Shown piece after piece: positions 36,601 to 48,600 of a stretch of 64,000 nucleotides of DNA. Source of the DNA: Onchidella celtica (Eukaryota > Mollusca > Gastropoda > Systellommatophora > Onchidiidae); contig OZ007569.1 in the NCBI GenBank assembly GCA_963931925.1, positions 73,088,118 through 73,152,117 on the forward strand, in the 5' to 3' direction. Position 1 is the stretch's first letter. Each line of letters begins with the position of its first letter. The notes beneath the pieces were generated by a model. That model saw only the letters and a list, made by a program, of their open reading frames with translations. It searched no databases and had not been told where the DNA came from. Both the position numbers and the translations under genes were made by a program.

Positions 36601-39597
36601 ATTGCTGACCTTGTCTGTCCATCTGATCTTAAGTAGCTTCCTCAAACATCTGTTGATGAAAACTTGGATTCTCTTTATGCAGGCCTGAGACGCATTCCAA
36701 GTCTCACATCCATACAACAGGACTGACTTCACGTTCGAGTTGAATATCCTCAGCTTTGTTTTTAGAGATATATCCTTGGTTCTCCAAATCTTGCTTAAGG
36801 ACGTGAAAGCTGCCTGTGCCTTTCCAATTCGTGCTTTGACTTCTGCCTCTGTTCCTCCCTTATTGTCAATGATACTACCAAGATAGCAGAAGGACTCTAC
36901 ATCTTCCAGTGGTTGATCTCCTACTCTGACTTGTGCACTTGGGGGTGCAACAATTTTTAGGACCTTCGACTTCGCAGGATGTATCCTCAATCCAATAGAT
37001 TCTGAAATTTAGTATCTTGAAGAGACTATAATAGTGGCAATGACGTCACCACCTCAGACATGGAGACAATATTATTTGGATCCATAGTCATTTAGATCTG
37101 GGTGATAATTACTTTTGCTGCACTGATATAATATTAAGTCTCTAGGCTGGTAGCATGCTTGTTACATAAATGTCAGAATTGTTAAATATTCCCACAAAGT
37201 CCAAGACAAACTTAACCCTTGCTAATCTAGACTTACTGTGGGTAGCCTGTACTCCATGGCAAGACTGAAATCATCATGGCCATGAGCTGGTGCTGTATGG
37301 ACCAATCCTGTACCTTTACCTGTGGTCACATGATCCGAGGCTACAAACGGCATTTCTTTGTGAGTGAGAGGGTGGGCATAGGCATATCCCTCCAGAGAAA
37401 AACCTGCAAGAGAGTGTAACACACAAAGTGGGACAGTATAGAAACAGGGTGCGCCTACCTTCAATCTGTGCAACTTACAAGTCTTACATGTTTATTATAC
37501 TGTTTACATCATGATGAATCCATCATCTCTCTCCCGCAGCTGAAGACCTAAGAAAGCATGACATTCAGACAACATAACAGCTTAACTAAAGTGCTGATTT
37601 GTGATTTCCCCTGGCTACATACTCTTGCAACAATCCCAACTCTTTCACAGCTCACCAGAAACACAAGAGAGTGAAAAATATTCTGATGGGAAAAGTTAAA
37701 AAATTCCCCCATATCTCAATGTTCATATTTTTTCTTCACATTACAGAGAGCTTTGAAGACACAGATTTTTTCTCTGAGTGTGTGTGTATATACCAAAATT
37801 CAGCCAAACAAATCTCTCATTAGTTTGGTCGCCATAAAAAAAACAATAAAATCTTTCATATCTATAGTGTTGCCCTATGCTTTGTGCAAGATGCCCTAAT
37901 GGCATCATAGACTTGCCTAATTGTCAGCTTTGATTCATTTATACTGCTTTCTTTCCTGACCTTTCTACCTCACTCTGCATCACTTGTCAAAAGAGTTACA
38001 GTCACAGAGCACACATCTGAAGACAATTCAGTCATGACCACAATATTCACTGTCTTTTGTGACGTGATGGACCTGTTCCTGAACTGTCATGACTATAATT
38101 ATCTTAAATCCTTGGATAAATACGGATTAATATATAACTAGTCAGATCTGTGACAGTCAGATTAGTTGATCCCTACCTTCAACAGTCAGTAGTAACTCCA
38201 CCTGCCCAGGCACCACTGACTTTAATCTATCTATGAAAGCCTCTTCACACAGATACACTTCATCTGACCGAGTGTCTCTTAGAAACACATATCTGAGGAA
38301 AGGCATCACTGAGAATAAAATTTTTATATAGCAATAATAATAACAATGCACACTTACACAGTGCACACTTCCTATTTAAAATAGGCTCTGGGGCTTTACA
38401 GTTTAAAAATAAATTATTATCGCAAAAAGACAACTCCCTACGAATACACTTACATAACACGGATTGAAAGTTTTATTTCTGTAGAAAGATAAATTTTCAG
38501 TTTCAATTTAAAGGCGTTCAAATATTGTCATCTTCTCTAAGTCCCTGTAGTGGAGTGGACAATGACAGAAAACCAACTCCGAGTTAGGTAATTTGCCTAG
38601 GAGCGTGACCACTTAGCAAAATTTCTTACATCAAATATTTCCCCAAAACAGTTTAAAGGGAAATTTCTAGTTGTTATTGACAATGACCTAAAAAGACAAA
38701 CATTATTTATGAACAACTCAATGATGTGTTAGAGGGGGCCACCTCCCTCCATAATCCAGGAGACTATTGCAGCATCAATCAACCTGCAGACCTCCATTTT
38801 ATGGCTAGAAGTGTGGCTCTAGAGATAGTCTGGGTTACAAGGTGGTCTAGAGGCAAGGTGCTCGCCTCTCATGCCAAGGGTCCCGGGTTCAAAACCCGGC
38901 CGGTGCAGGCATGTTGGAAGTTTGGGATTTTTCTCATATTTTCGTGTCCCTGATCCTATTGGGGAGGTAGGATTGAGTACCTAGTCTTCTTGGATAAGGA
39001 TGAAAAATTCGGAGGGCCTGTGTGCACGTTGCGCACGATAAAGATACCTTGGCAGTTGGAAATCGTAAAGAGCAGGCCGAAAGGTCGCTGCCTGGGCAAA
39101 ATTAAATAAAAATTCATCCCTACCATTCCCTCCCCCTCCCTCCCTCATCCCCCCCCCCCCCCCCAAATATAAACCGCCGATTGGCACTGCACTGTGGCGA
39201 TGACGTGCCTGCTCCAATTATAACTAAGCTGCAATGGCACAAAGGCAAATTTCCCAAATGGGATTAAAGAAGTATACAAATACAAGTATAATCCTTGTTT
39301 ATATACAAACACTTTAATTTTGTAGGACCACTGACCCACTTCAAGCCACAGCAATTTCTCACTGGAAAAATTCCGAATCAGTTCTTAACACTTTCACTGC
39401 TACATGTTTTTCCATGCCAGATGCTGGACAGCACACCCTCACAATAGATTTTGGGACCTAAATGTATGTCTGCAGCATACTCCCACTAGTGATTTTTTGG
39501 GTACAATCACAGTGGCAATGAAGGGGTTACTTTACAAAGAATGCTCTGCCATTTTGACAGAGGAATAGAAATCATCCTCACTTGGATGCCAAGCCAC

Positions 39598-39629
<32 letters not shown>

Positions 39630-42600
39630 GCTGTTTAATGCAATCACAATGACAAATTTGTCTATATAATTTCAAATAAGATCAGTTTTTATCTATACTT
39701 CTCTTCTGTCAATACTGTCACCCCTTTCTTTTTATTCTGGGTTTCCCTGCACAACTTACTTCAGCCTGGGACTGTAACAAACAGCTTGGTTAAATGGAAT
39801 AGTCCAAGGTGTTGTGGTCCACACTATTGCATAGATGGGGGTATCAGGCCCTGAAATGGACAATCATACAACTCAATGAGCACAGGTGGGACAGGCAGCT
39901 AGCTGTTGCTGACACTTTTAGAAACATCAATGAAGTGTCACATTTGCTCTGCATGTAGCTAGTTAAAATTTGAGACACTAAGTGGGCTGATTTTGTATTA
40001 GTCTAGAGCCTATCCATTCCTTCTATCTTAACTGTTTGTTGATGATTAGAATTTGCTGGCCACACAAATCTAACATATCAATACATCACATCACCTGACA
40101 ATTTATGCTTCAAACAGATTTAATGAAAAACCTAATCTCGTCAGAATTTCTTAATTGATACAGCTCTTTTGTAAAAAATCATCACGCAGAGCAAAGTCTG
40201 ACCTGTAACCTAGACTTCTTTTGTCAAAAGGAAATGAGGAAGACTGACCTATGACCTGAGCAAACTGGTTCAGCAATGAAACGACTGGGAACTTGACAAA
40301 AATGGACTTGCTGATGTGGTCTGGTCTGTACTCTAACTCTGCCTCTGCCAGTGCTGACCTGTGAAAGATAGAAGCACACAAATAATGACTGGAACCTTCT
40401 GAAAACTCCCCCGAAGTTTAAGGCATTGATTAATGTAATAATCTTTATCCAAATGACCCAGCATGGAAGGTTTTCTCAATGGATAACTGAAGGGTTTGAA
40501 TTACAGGGTACTTAGATCCCTAGTAATTCTAACCCCTTCAATTTATATAAGGAGTTTGAAGAGATCTAAGTGCAAATGGCACATAATTTAGAACTCCCTG
40601 CTAATTCTAACCCCATTCAATTGAAGGGCTTAATTCTATATTGTGCAAAATGCTAACATTGGGATATTGAGTGACAAGTATTCTCATGTACTTTGTCTCT
40701 ATGAGTTTCAGCTCTTTCAAGTGCCTCACTCTAACAATAACACTCATGCTCCTGGGTTGATGAGTTTTGGGCAGGAGACAGAATACCCCGATTTTTATGC
40801 ACAACTTCGCTGTTTATTTTGGAGACGAGGTGGACTTAGGCAGGGTATAGAACTAGCCCCTTTAACTATAAGCCATCAAATCACAAATTACTGAAACTGG
40901 AGGTTGCAGATTGATCTGACAGTGATAATCATGAGCTGGACATGATAGGTAGCCACTTGAGAAGTCTGTGTAACAGTTGATGCAAAATTCAGCACGTTAT
41001 GATAGGGAGAGTCAGATGAACTGAACGTCTATCCTTTAAAAACGAAACTGTCTCGAACTGTTGTAGTAATAAATAACAGAATCCGATGAACACTTAACTA
41101 ACGTTTAATGACTGTAAATAAGAGCTGATATCCACAAGTTACTCACACCTAGTCGGGGAGGCACTTATACTTCTAACTACGACTGGATTTGCACACACTC
41201 ACTCGCTCGCCTAGCGTCCTTATATATACATTCTGTCCGAACATTCAAGAAGTGGCTGGATTTCCTAACTAGCTCTATACAACTCCAGAACACACGAGAT
41301 ACATACTGATCGTCCAATCACACACAAACACATCAATATATTGCATCACTCCAAGGCCAACCTAGAGTGAACAAGACATAACACGAATGCTTCAGTACAT
41401 TCTCGACTGACCCAGATCTACATCTTCAATAACACGAACACAGGTCAAGCCGCGAGACATCAAAGCAAAACCACGGACTATTGAGGGGAGGGGGGAGAAA
41501 GGTCGCCGAGTGCGACTCACAATACGGGGGTGAGAAAATATCGATCGCTCAACTAGTGGGACGCCACAGTCTGTTTGCCTGACTCTCCATCTTACTGTCC
41601 CTTCACGCAGTCTCCTCACCCAAACATTCCACTGGCTCTTAAACACTTCTGAATGTTTTTCTTTTTCTTCATGGAGAAAGAAACATAGAATATACTTGGA
41701 TATCTAAAATTCCAAAGCCCAACTCTAGATCCACATCCTGGGAGGTGGAAGCAGGACAAAGTAGGGGATTGATGTGTCCAGATGAAGTACGATGTGGCTT
41801 TATGCCACCTAGGCGCTACGCTAGCCAAGAAGGCCGACACGGATCACCATGAAATGTTGCCGACTAACAGGGCTCTAGTGAAACTGTGGCAAGCCTAGCA
41901 AGCCAGCACTGGATTTACCAAGCACTCAAGAAAACAATAGGAGGATCAAGCAGGCGGATATAAACAGAAAACAGGCTGGAAAAGTTAAGGACCTGAGAAA
42001 AAGAACAAAGGCCGCACACATCGCTTTCGAGTGGCGCTTGAATCTTCCCGTGAAGCTTCCTGGCAATGGTGGAAGGACAATAACTATATAAAATCAGTAA
42101 CAAACACGGATGCAGGAAGTGAAACAACTTCACCCAACCCTAATACTGAAGTAAATCTATGACCAGAGAAAAATAAGTGCAAATAGTATGTATATTGTTT
42201 GATTGTTGTGTAACACAACTGCAGTGAACCAGATTGATATACATTAGAACAAACATTACTTGGAATGCTAAGAGTGACCAAAAACTAGGAAAACTGACAA
42301 AAATCCTCAAACTTACATCCCTTTGGTAAGAGAAACAAGACTAAACTAAACATTTGAGCTACCAGAGACAAACTCTGGCTTGATTTTCTTTCTCAGAGAT
42401 GAAACTACGACAAAAAAAAACAAAAAACGTGTGAAACTAAGTGGTCATAATAAAGGCCAGGGGTTTGGGGGCTGCCTGGGCCCCTGGTAAAGTGCAGGGA
42501 CAACACCCTGGTGCGGGACTAGCCCCCCCAGCCAAAAATAGCCTTTATGCATTCCAAAGGCTAAATCAAACCATTTCAAGCACTTTCATTTTAAATCATA

Positions 42601-45600
42601 AATTTACAAGAAAAATGAATGATTAAGCTTACATACTGCCACCATCCCCTAGGACTGAAGTAACTCAAAAATTTAAAAAATCGCTTCTTATAACAGCTCT
42701 TCTTATCTATTCGCCCCTCTGTCATGAAACTGACGATATATTCAAGTGTAGCATCTGCAAGCTATCCCTTGCCCTCCCCCGTTTTCTTGTTACACTGGTG
42801 AGCATGTGTTCATTTCTGTTTTCATTTTATTGTTGACAACCGTACTCCGTGACCTGACCTTCTTCTCCTAGTGAGTAGTTTTTTCCTCGCCCGCTTGTTG
42901 TCAGGTGTTTTGACTCGTTCAGTAAATATTAGTATGTTCCCGAACATTCGATAACACTGTGGATAAGAATGTTTACGCCAGATTTGGCCTTGGGTGATGT
43001 GACCTGATGACGTATTGATGCGTGATTGGTTAGTTTGTGCGAGGGCAAAGGTAACGTTTATTTCGGGAACTTTCTATAGAAATGTTTATATATATAGACC
43101 TGTGTGAGTGGTTGGTGGGGTGAGTAAGTGAGTTTCCTTTTGTGTGGCGTAGATATTTAGTTTCGCTGGCGTCTTCCTAGTAATTTATTGTTCACTATAC
43201 AGTTATTAAACTTTAGTATTATTTAATCTATCGTCGGATCTCGTGTTTATTTATTTTACAGCTGTAATAGTTTCGTTTTCTAAAGGGTTGTAGTTAGATC
43301 AACTAACTCCCCCCTACTATAACGTGCTAGAACAACCTCAGCTGTTACATATTGGGGGCTCGTCCGGGATCCGACTATATTCGAGCGGACCAGATCAAAA
43401 TTACTAGATTTATTTACATAGTTTATTGTAGAATATCATCGACAAGCTATCTACAACATGTCAGAGGCTATTGGAAGGCTTAGCCAGGAAGCAGACGCCT
43501 TGGAGCTCACTGGGAAGGAGAGACAGGATTACATCCGTGACGGCCTAAGGGAGGAAAGAGAGAGAGAGAGGCAAGAGCGCATGGAGCAACTGAAGATGGA
43601 GAGAGAGAGGCAAGATCGCATGGAGCAACTGAAGATAGAGGCTCAAGAGAAGGAGGCTCAACGACAACACGAGCTGGAGATGGAGAGGATCCGCCATCAG
43701 CGTGGAGGCGAGTCGACGCAGGGGACCAGCGACCACGCCAGTTCCAAGAGACCCAAGCTACCTGCATTTCAGGACAAGAAGGACGATCTGGATAGCTGGT
43801 TGCTGCGGTTTGAGAGGTTTGCTGAGACAGCTGAATGGCCCAGATCCACCTGGACGACATCACTGTCTGCCCTGCTGACTGGGAGAGCTTTGGAGTGCTT
43901 CTGCAGACTACCGATCGACGAAGCGAAGGACTACGACAAGGTCAAGGAAGCGTTGCAGAAGAGGTACAACCTGTCAGAGGACGGATACAGACTCATGTTC
44001 AGACAAGGTAAGCCTGAAGATGGAGAAGATGTTGGAATGTTTTTGACCAGGATCAAGACCTATCTAGAGAGGTGGATAAAGCTGTCGAAGACGGAGGAGA
44101 CCTACGAAGGAGTGAGAGATCTATTCGTCAGAGAGCAATTCATGGATGCCTGCCCACCAGACCTTGCAACCCATGTGAGGGAGAGGAAACCGAAGACGCT
44201 ACAGGACATCGCAGATTCAGCGGAGGCGTACCTGGTAGCGAGGAACCGGACGCTCAGCGGGAGCGCCAGACTGCAGAGCCGGCCAGTGCGACAGAGGCCC
44301 AACGGAGACAGAAGCCCACAGGTCTGCCATAGGTGCCAGAGGCCGGGACACAAGGCGACGGAGTGTCGTGCAAAGTTAAACGACAAAGGTGAGTTGAAAT
44401 GTTACCTTTGTGGAAAGCCAGGCCACGTTCGGAGGATGTGTCCAGCCCAGAAGGAAATGGGACGAGGCAAGCCGAACAAGGCGGCGGCGGCCGTAGTGAT
44501 AGCGGCGGACGAGTCGTCGAGACAGGATGCGACGACGGCTGACACCAGCATCAACGTTCAAGCGGTAATGAAGGACGGGAAGCTACAGTTAGCGGTGCCT
44601 GTTACGTGCGGAGGATGCAGTGACGGAAGGACCGTGGAGAAACTGAAGTTACCAGTGATGAAGGGCTTGATTGGAAATCGAGCGGTAGATGTCCTAAGAG
44701 ATACCGGCTGTGAAGGTGTAGTGGTGCGGCGATCACTGGTGGACGACGGACAGCTCACCGGTGGGAAGAAACTTATCGCGAGGATCGATAACTCCTTGCT
44801 AGCGGCGGAGGAAGCCGTTATCGACGTGAAGACGCCTTACCTGACGGGCAAAGTGACGGCGCTGTGTCTCCCGGAGACCATCTGCGACCTAGTAGTCGGG
44901 AACGTGGACGGAGCGAAGGATCCGTACGACCCTGATACTGAGGTGATGGTAGGAGCGGTGACCACGAGGGCCCAGGAGAAGAGGAAGGACCTGTCTACGT
45001 CGCTGAAGGTGCCGAGGGCAGAACGGCACGCGGGAGTGGATAGAGAGGAACTTATCCGACTCCAAGAAGAAGACGAAGTCATTAGGAAGTTAGAGCAGAA
45101 GAAGATCCCAACTAATAGAGGCAATAAATCTGTTCATTTTGAGAAACATGGAGGAGTACTGTACCGGATCTACAAGGACCTGAGACAGGCGACGGTTATA
45201 AGGCAAGTGGTACTACCCGAGAAACTGAGAGAGTATGTACTGAGTGTAGCCCACGACTCGATCGTCGGAGGACACCTCGGCGTGAAGAAAACCAAAGACA
45301 GAGTTATGAGCAATTTTTATTGGCCTGGAATTGAAGGTGACGTCGCGAGATACTGCCGCTCATGCGACATATGCCAGAGGACGGTGAACAAAGGAGCGAC
45401 ACCAAAGGTGCACCTGCAGAGTATGCCAGTAGTGGACGTACCATTTAGGCGAGTGGCCGTGGACTTAGTAGGACCTATCGACCCCCCAAGTGAAGGTGGA
45501 CATCGGTATATCCTGGTGTATATAGACTACGCTACTCGTTACCCCGAAGCCACACCCTTGAAGAAGATCGACGCAGAAACGGTAGCAGAAGCCTTAGTGA

Positions 45601-48600
45601 ACATCTACAGCCGTTTGGGTGTGCCCGAAGAGATCTTGTCCGACCAAGGGACCCAGTTTATGTCAGATGTCATGAAGGAAACGAATAGACTACTGGGAAT
45701 TCGACAGTCGACCACTACAGTCTACCACCCTATGTGCAACGGGTTGGTGGAGCGATTCAACGGCACACTGAAGAAAACATTGAGACGACTGTGCGCAGAG
45801 CAACCCAAGCAGTGGCACAGATACATCAACCCGCTGCTCTTCGCATATCGTGAAGTTCCCCAAGAGTCGACCAAGTTTGCCCCATTCGAGTTGCTGTATG
45901 GGAGAACTGTGAGAGGACCCATGCACATCTTACGACAACTATGGACCAAGGACGTAGAGGAGCCGGAAACGAAGACCAGTTACCAGTACGTCATGGAACT
46001 ACGTGAGAGGCTGGAGGACACATGGAAGTTAACGACGGAAGAACTCTCCAAGGCTCAAGGTAGACAGAAGACCTACTACGACCGGAAGGCGCGAGAGAGG
46101 AAGTTCCGCCCCGGAGATGAAGTGTTGGTGCTACTGCCGACGAACACTAACAAGCTCCTAGTCCAATGGAAGGGACCATATAAGGTAGTCTCAGTTATCG
46201 GTGTTAACGACTATAGAATCAAGATGGGTGCAAAAGAAAAGACCTTGCACGCCAACCTCCTCAAGAGATACATTCCAAGGACGTCAAAAGCAGCAGCAGT
46301 GGCAATGGAACCGAGACCTATTGTGACCGAGATGTGTGGGATGGACAACAGTAGGAGAGATACCACGCCTGAACATGTCAACGCCATAAAGGACGGCGGC
46401 GGTGATAGTGCTGAGAGTGTAATGGCAGAGGACGACCTGATAGACAAGAGTCAACCCGTGGAGTCAGCTAGCATGACAGTCATCGAGGACTGCGACCTGG
46501 AAGGCGACAACGGTGGAACGACGGAGGACCTTGCCGACCTAGGAAGCTGGAACCAGAATGAAGGCTACAGAGATGTCCAGTATGGAACGCAACTGACATC
46601 GGAACAACGTCAAGAACTCTGCGATGTGGTGAAGAATTACCAGCATGTCTTCACCAATCTCCCTGGATGCTGCCAGTTGGGTGAACATCGCATCGACCTG
46701 ACGACAGAGGTACCAGTTCGTCAACGACCATACCCGGTGCCCTACGCTATGCGCGACTCATTGAAGGAGGAGCTTAGCACCATGGAACGGCTGGGCATCA
46801 TTCGAAGGAGCTCATCAGCTTATGCTTCACCTATTGTTGTCGTCAAGAAGAAGGACGGATCCAACCGAGTCTGCATCGACTACAGGAGGTTAAACAAGAT
46901 CACAGTATTCGACCCTCATCCGACAGCAGCGCCATCAGAAGTGTTTCAGAGTCTCTCGAGAGGAAAATTATTCTCTCGGATTGACCTGAGCAAGGGATAC
47001 TGGCAAGTGAAAGTTCGAGAGCAAGACATTCCCAAGACGGCGTTCGTCACCATGGGCGAGCACTATGAATTCATTCGGATGCCTTTTGGGATGAGGAACT
47101 CAGGAGCCACGCTGAACAGGGTCGTAAAGCCATTGATCCGTGGAATGAACAATGTGACAGCATATGTGGACGACCTGCTGATTCATACAGAGACATTCGA
47201 CGAGCATGTGAAGACTCTCAAGGACTTACTGCAGAGGATGGACCAAGCTGGATTAACTGCAAGACCATCGAAGTGTCTGATTGGAACGTCTGAAGTAGAC
47301 TTTGTTGGACACTTAGTGGGAGAAGGTATGATTGGCCTGTTAGAAGAGAATGTATGTAAGGTACGAGACGCACCCAGACCCACCACTAAGAAGGAAGTGA
47401 AAGCATTCTTAGGATTAGTGGGATATTACCATGAATTTATTCCTAACTTTTCAGCGATTGCATCACCATTGTCTGATTTACTTAGAAAGGGTCAGCCCAA
47501 TATAGTTCAGTGGGACGAAACGCAGGAGAAAGCGTACACCTCTTTGAAGAATGTCATTATCTCCAAACCCGTGTTATGTTTGCCAGATTTTTCCAAAGAG
47601 TTTGTCTTAGCAACTGATGCATCAGATCGCGGATTAGGCGCTAGTCTTATGCAGGAACACGAGGGAAAGTTGTACCCTGTGGCATATGCTAGTCGTAAGC
47701 TATTGCCTCGTGAGACAAAATATTCGGTCTCAGAGCGCGAATGTTTAGCTATTGTTTGGGCTGTAAAAAAGTTTACTTTGTATTTGTATGGAAAGGAGTT
47801 TGTGCTCCAAACTGACCATCGGTCATTAGAGTTTTTGAACTCTGCCAAGTTTGACAGTCCAAAGTTATTACGATGGAGTTTGTTTTTACAGTCTTATCGA
47901 TTCAGGATTCACTACGTAAAAGGCAGAGAAAATGTCTGTGCCGATTTCCTGAGCAGGGTATTTTAAAGTAGTACACTATCAGTGAAATGCATTGTAACCC
48001 ATACTTTTGCCTACTAGATGAATTTCTAGGACGGCAGTATTGTACTGTAATTGGGGACATAGTTCATCTGTGATTGAATACTGAATTGATGGCTGATAGA
48101 GAGTCATGATGTGTTAGTCACATTTTGATTTTATGCTATGTCATATTGGTTACCAATGGAACTTGGTGTAATTTTTGGAAAATGTAACCCAAATGGGGAC
48201 TGCGAGCAAGCAGTGTTTGTGTTATATTGCATTGTTGTAACTTGTGTTGACCTAATATGATGAAGAAAAGACCCTAATCAGTGGTCGGTATGTATTGGTA
48301 TTTTTGCCATTGTACGTATGAGTTATACATTTTGGAGATAACCATGTTATGTACAACAAGTTATATGCTATGATTCGTGCACGAAGCATTGTGTAAACGA
48401 TGGGCCATCGTTTCACCTTATATGATTTGTAATAATATCATTGACCATTGTTTCACCACAGTGGTGGCGTTGTGTTATTTTGACTAGTAGGCCTAATGTT
48501 TACTATTGGGAAGCGGTGACGGGATTGTATTGGTCATTGTATTAGTGATGCAAAGGATACTGCATTTGTATTGTATTTGTGATGACATTTGGGAAGGCAC

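Noticed and set aside
38837-38910. A tRNA gene
   Set aside because: A and B boxes and a perfect T-arm are present, but I cannot form a convincing acceptor or anticodon arm, and repeat sequence follows, so it is a SINE head.
43507-43863. Antisense ORFs within gag-pol and within IARS2 introns
   Set aside because: Shadows of the coding strand or of charged, low-complexity codons; no homology or independent signals.
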